Shown one piece after another: positions 4,186-6,014 of a DNA stretch of 6,014 bases (positions within the stretch are counted from its first letter, which is position 1; every line of letters starts with the position of its first letter). The notes below the pieces were generated by a model that was given only the letters and a program-made list of their open reading frames with translations, was not told where the DNA came from and ran no database searches. Both the position numbers and the translations under genes were made by a program. Location of the stretch: positions 1 through 6,014 of the forward strand of contig JADGAW010000140.1 in NCBI GenBank assembly GCA_015231815.1, written 5' to 3'. Source of the stretch: Nitrospinota bacterium. Its GTDB lineage: Bacteria > Nitrospinota_A > JADGAW01.

Positions 4186-5475
4186 CTACCACCTGGTTTC
4201 AAATTTCTTTCTTAATAATACTGCAATAGCATTCATGCAGATAAGAAAGCCGAGAAGAACAATAATTGCCGCTGATGTTCGTTCAATGAAAGCCCGTTCA
4301 GGACTGTCAGCCCAAAGGTAAATCTGAACAGGAAGAACGGTAGAAGGGTCGAAAAACCCTCCGGGAACATCAACTATAAATGCAACCATTCCAATCATGA
4401 GAAGGGGTGCAGTTTCACCGAGAGCTTGCGCCATTCCAATAATTGACCCTGTTAGCATTCCAGGCATGGCAAGGGGCAAAACATGATGCAAAACCATCTG
4501 CATTTTTGAAGCTCCAACACCAAGTGCCGCATCACGAATTGAAGGAGGAACTGATTTTAATGCCGCCCTCGAAGAGATAATTATTGTTGGTAAGGTCATA
4601 AGAGTTAGAACCATCCCCCCAACAATAGGAGCTGACCTTGGGAGTCCGGCAACATTGAGAAAAATTCCCAATCCCAGAAGTCCAAAGACAATGGATGGAA
4701 CAGCAGCGAGGTTATTAATATTTACCTCTACAATATCAGTCCACCTGTTTTTCGGGGCAAATTCTTCAAGATAAATTGCTGTCGCTACACCAAGGGGAAA
4801 AGAAAGCCCTAAAGTAACCAACATAGTATAAAAGGAGCCCATCAACGACCCCATGATTCCGGCAAGTTCCGGATCTCTTGAGTCACCATTGGTAAAAAAG
4901 GCAGTATTAAATTTCAGTTTAATTCTTTCCACCTGTTCCAGACTTTTTATCCAAAGAATCTGGTTATCTTTAATTCTTCTCTCTGCTTCGGGAGTTTTTG
5001 CATCAATAATTTCTTTCATAAACATATCAACATCATCATTAGCAGGAACCCAGATATCAACAGTTTGCCCAATGAGGTTTTTATTTTTCATAACCATTTC
5101 CTGCAACTGATATGCTGCTCCAGGGCTAATAAGCTGGTAGAGCATTTTCTTTTCACTTCTTTTCCTTACCTCAGGAAACATTTCTTTCAGACTTTGTTTT
5201 ACAAGACCCTGATAATTTGCACGAAGTATATCCTCCTTTTTATGGGTATTGGTTGGATCAATGACATCAGCACTTAACACAATCTTTAGTTTTAAATGAG
5301 TTTGTTGAAAAGCACTGTAACCGTTGCCAACAATTGTACAAAAAAGAACAAGAAGCATTCCGATTGCTGAATAAACAGACAACTTACCCATCAACTTAAA
5401 TCGTTTTTCTTTAGCATACCTTTTTGGTAGCCCTTCTCTTAGGAGGCGGTCTTTGATTTTTGTGTCAATGGTCAT
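4186..5475 (-). CDS. pstA: Phosphate ABC transporter permease PstA, long form with periplasmic extension
   Basis: A 429-residue inner-membrane permease, far longer than E. coli PstA (296). The C-terminal part (about 206-429) is the standard transporter permease domain with about five membrane helices. It includes the coupling-loop EAA-type motif RDAALGVGASKMQMVLHHVLP (outline, about 314-334), which docks on PstB, and the downstream GMAQALGETAPLL segment (347-359). The N-terminal extension matches DUF3333-type PstA: a basic cytoplasmic start, one membrane helix near 33-56, GYSAFQQTHL (52-61), and a mostly hydrophilic stretch to about 205 that should lie in the periplasm. It forms the phosphate channel with PstC. 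It starts 8 nt after the pstC stop with no good Shine-Dalgarno, so it probably depends on coupling to pstC translation. The frame is intact, so the length is natural and not an artefact of fusion. Confidence 0.97.
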   Translation of the reverse strand: MTIDTKIKDRLLREGLPKRYAKEKRFKLMGKLSVYSAIGMLLVLFCTIVGNGYSAFQQTHLKLKIVLSADVIDPTNTHKKEDILRANYQGLVKQSLKEMFPEVRKRSEKKMLYQLISPGAAYQLQEMVMKNKNLIGQTVDIWVPANDDVDMFMKEIIDAKTPEAERRIKDNQILWIKSLEQVERIKLKFNTAFFTNGDSRDPELAGIMGSLMGSFYTMLVTLGLSFPLGVATAIYLEEFAPKNRWTDIVEVNINNLAAVPSIVFGLLGLGIFLNVAGLPRSAPIVGGMVLTLMTLPTIIISSRAALKSVPPSIRDAALGVGASKMQMVLHHVLPLAMPGMLTGSIIGMAQALGETAPLLMIGMVAFIVDVPGGFFDPSTVLPVQIYLWADSPERAFIERTSAAIIVLLGFLICMNAIAVLLRKKFETRW

Positions 5476-5483
5476 TTTTAGTC

Positions 5484-6014
5484 TTATTCATATTGTTCAC
5501 GATATTTTCTCACAACATAAAGAGCCACCACATTGAGGCAAAGGGTAATAATAAACAGAATGAGCCCCAAGGCAAAGGCAGCCAGAGTTTTTGGACTATC
5601 AAACTCCTGATCACCAATTAATAAGGTTACAATTTGTACCGTCACAGTTGTTACTGACTCCAATGGATTTAGGGTTAGATTTGCCGTTAAACCAGCAGCC
5701 ATAACAACAATCATTGTCTCTCCAATTGCCCTTGAGAAAGCGAGTAACAGTCCACCAACAATTCCCGGTAAAGCAGCCATAAAAACGACGTTAATAATTG
5801 TTTCTGATTTCGTTGCGCCAAGTCCTAAAGAACCGTCCCTCATGGATTGTGGAACAGCAGTCATAACATCATCGGAAAGGGATGAAACAAAGGGAATTAT
5901 CATAATACCCATAACAAGTCCTGCTGCAAGAGCACTTTCCGAAGAGATGGATAGACCAAAATTTTCACCAAGGTTCCTGATAAAAGGAGCTACAACCAGT
6001 GCGTCAAAAAAACC
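5484..6014 (-). CDS. pstC: Phosphate ABC transporter permease PstC, C-terminal part (cut by window edge)
   Basis: The last 176 residues of PstC are visible; the frame stays open to the right edge of the window, so the N-terminus lies outside. An internal ATG at 5912 is not the start, because the 34 codons before it are open and continue the conserved permease sequence (GFFDALVVAPF, then SESALAAGLVMGIMIIPFVSS). The fragment holds the coupling-loop motif RDGSLGLGATKSETI (59-73), the following AALPGIVGG and RAIGETMIVVMAAG segments of PstC, and a final membrane helix before a basic end (VRKYREQYE). It pairs with PstA to form the transmembrane phosphate pathway. The style of sequence fits the long PstC that accompanies DUF3333-type PstA, but the distinguishing N-terminal region cannot be seen here. 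Confidence 0.97.
   Translation of the reverse strand, partial: GFFDALVVAPFIRNLGENFGLSISSESALAAGLVMGIMIIPFVSSLSDDVMTAVPQSMRDGSLGLGATKSETIINVVFMAALPGIVGGLLLAFSRAIGETMIVVMAAGLTANLTLNPLESVTTVTVQIVTLLIGDQEFDSPKTLAAFALGLILFIITLCLNVVALYVVRKYREQYE

Noticed and set aside
4853..5277. Two overlapping plus-strand frames opposite pstA
   Set aside because: They are antisense to the DUF3333-type segment of pstA, which matches its family well, and they have no independent support.
5484..5912. PstC read as a complete 142-residue protein from ATG 5912
   Set aside because: The frame is open for 34 more codons to the window edge and those codons encode conserved PstC sequence; the gene is cut by the window, not short.

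Overview
The window is AT-rich, gene-dense bacterial chromosome with Shine-Dalgarno-led operons. The phosphate transporter genes are the long Gram-negative form: PstA carries an N-terminal extension with a large periplasmic segment (DUF3333 type), and PstC has the matching C-terminal half. With a RelE/ParE-type addiction module, this suggests a Gram-negative, proteobacteria-like organism. An AT-rich Desulfobacterota member would fit, but the lineage is an inference and is not proven by the sequence.

Layout, left to right. (1) 106-629, minus strand: a two-gene toxin-antitoxin module. The antitoxin comes first, the toxin overlaps it by 4 bp, and a candidate promoter/operator lies just upstream. 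(2) 630-884: a divergent intergenic region with nested inverted repeats ending in a T-run. (3) 885-1751, plus strand: a soluble diacylglycerol-kinase-family lipid kinase. (4) 1748-1841: a near-consensus sigma-70-type promoter overlapping the kinase stop codon, then a leader stem-loop and a strong ribosome binding site. (5) 1842-2408, plus strand: an unrecognised, extremely Lys/Glu-rich protein with a possible helix-turn-helix and a histone-H1-like Lys/Ala/Pro tail. (6) 2409-2533: a convergent intergenic region with one hairpin terminator for each side. (7) 2534-6014, minus strand: the high-affinity phosphate uptake operon, transcribed pstC (cut by the window edge), pstA, pstB, then phoU after a 122-bp gap.

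How the genes work together. PstC and PstA form the inner-membrane channel for phosphate, PstB drives it with ATP, and PhoU links transporter state to PhoR/PhoB signalling and restrains uptake. No pstS, phoB or phoR is in view; pstS could lie beyond the right edge, upstream of pstC. The toxin-antitoxin pair, the lipid kinase and the Lys-rich protein appear to be independent transcription units with no evident link to phosphate.

Most of the window is conventional. The least conventional part is the Lys-rich gene with its strong expression signals: it looks like an abundant, possibly DNA-binding protein of no family I recognise. I see no CRISPR array, tRNA, rRNA, insertion sequence or clear defence system.
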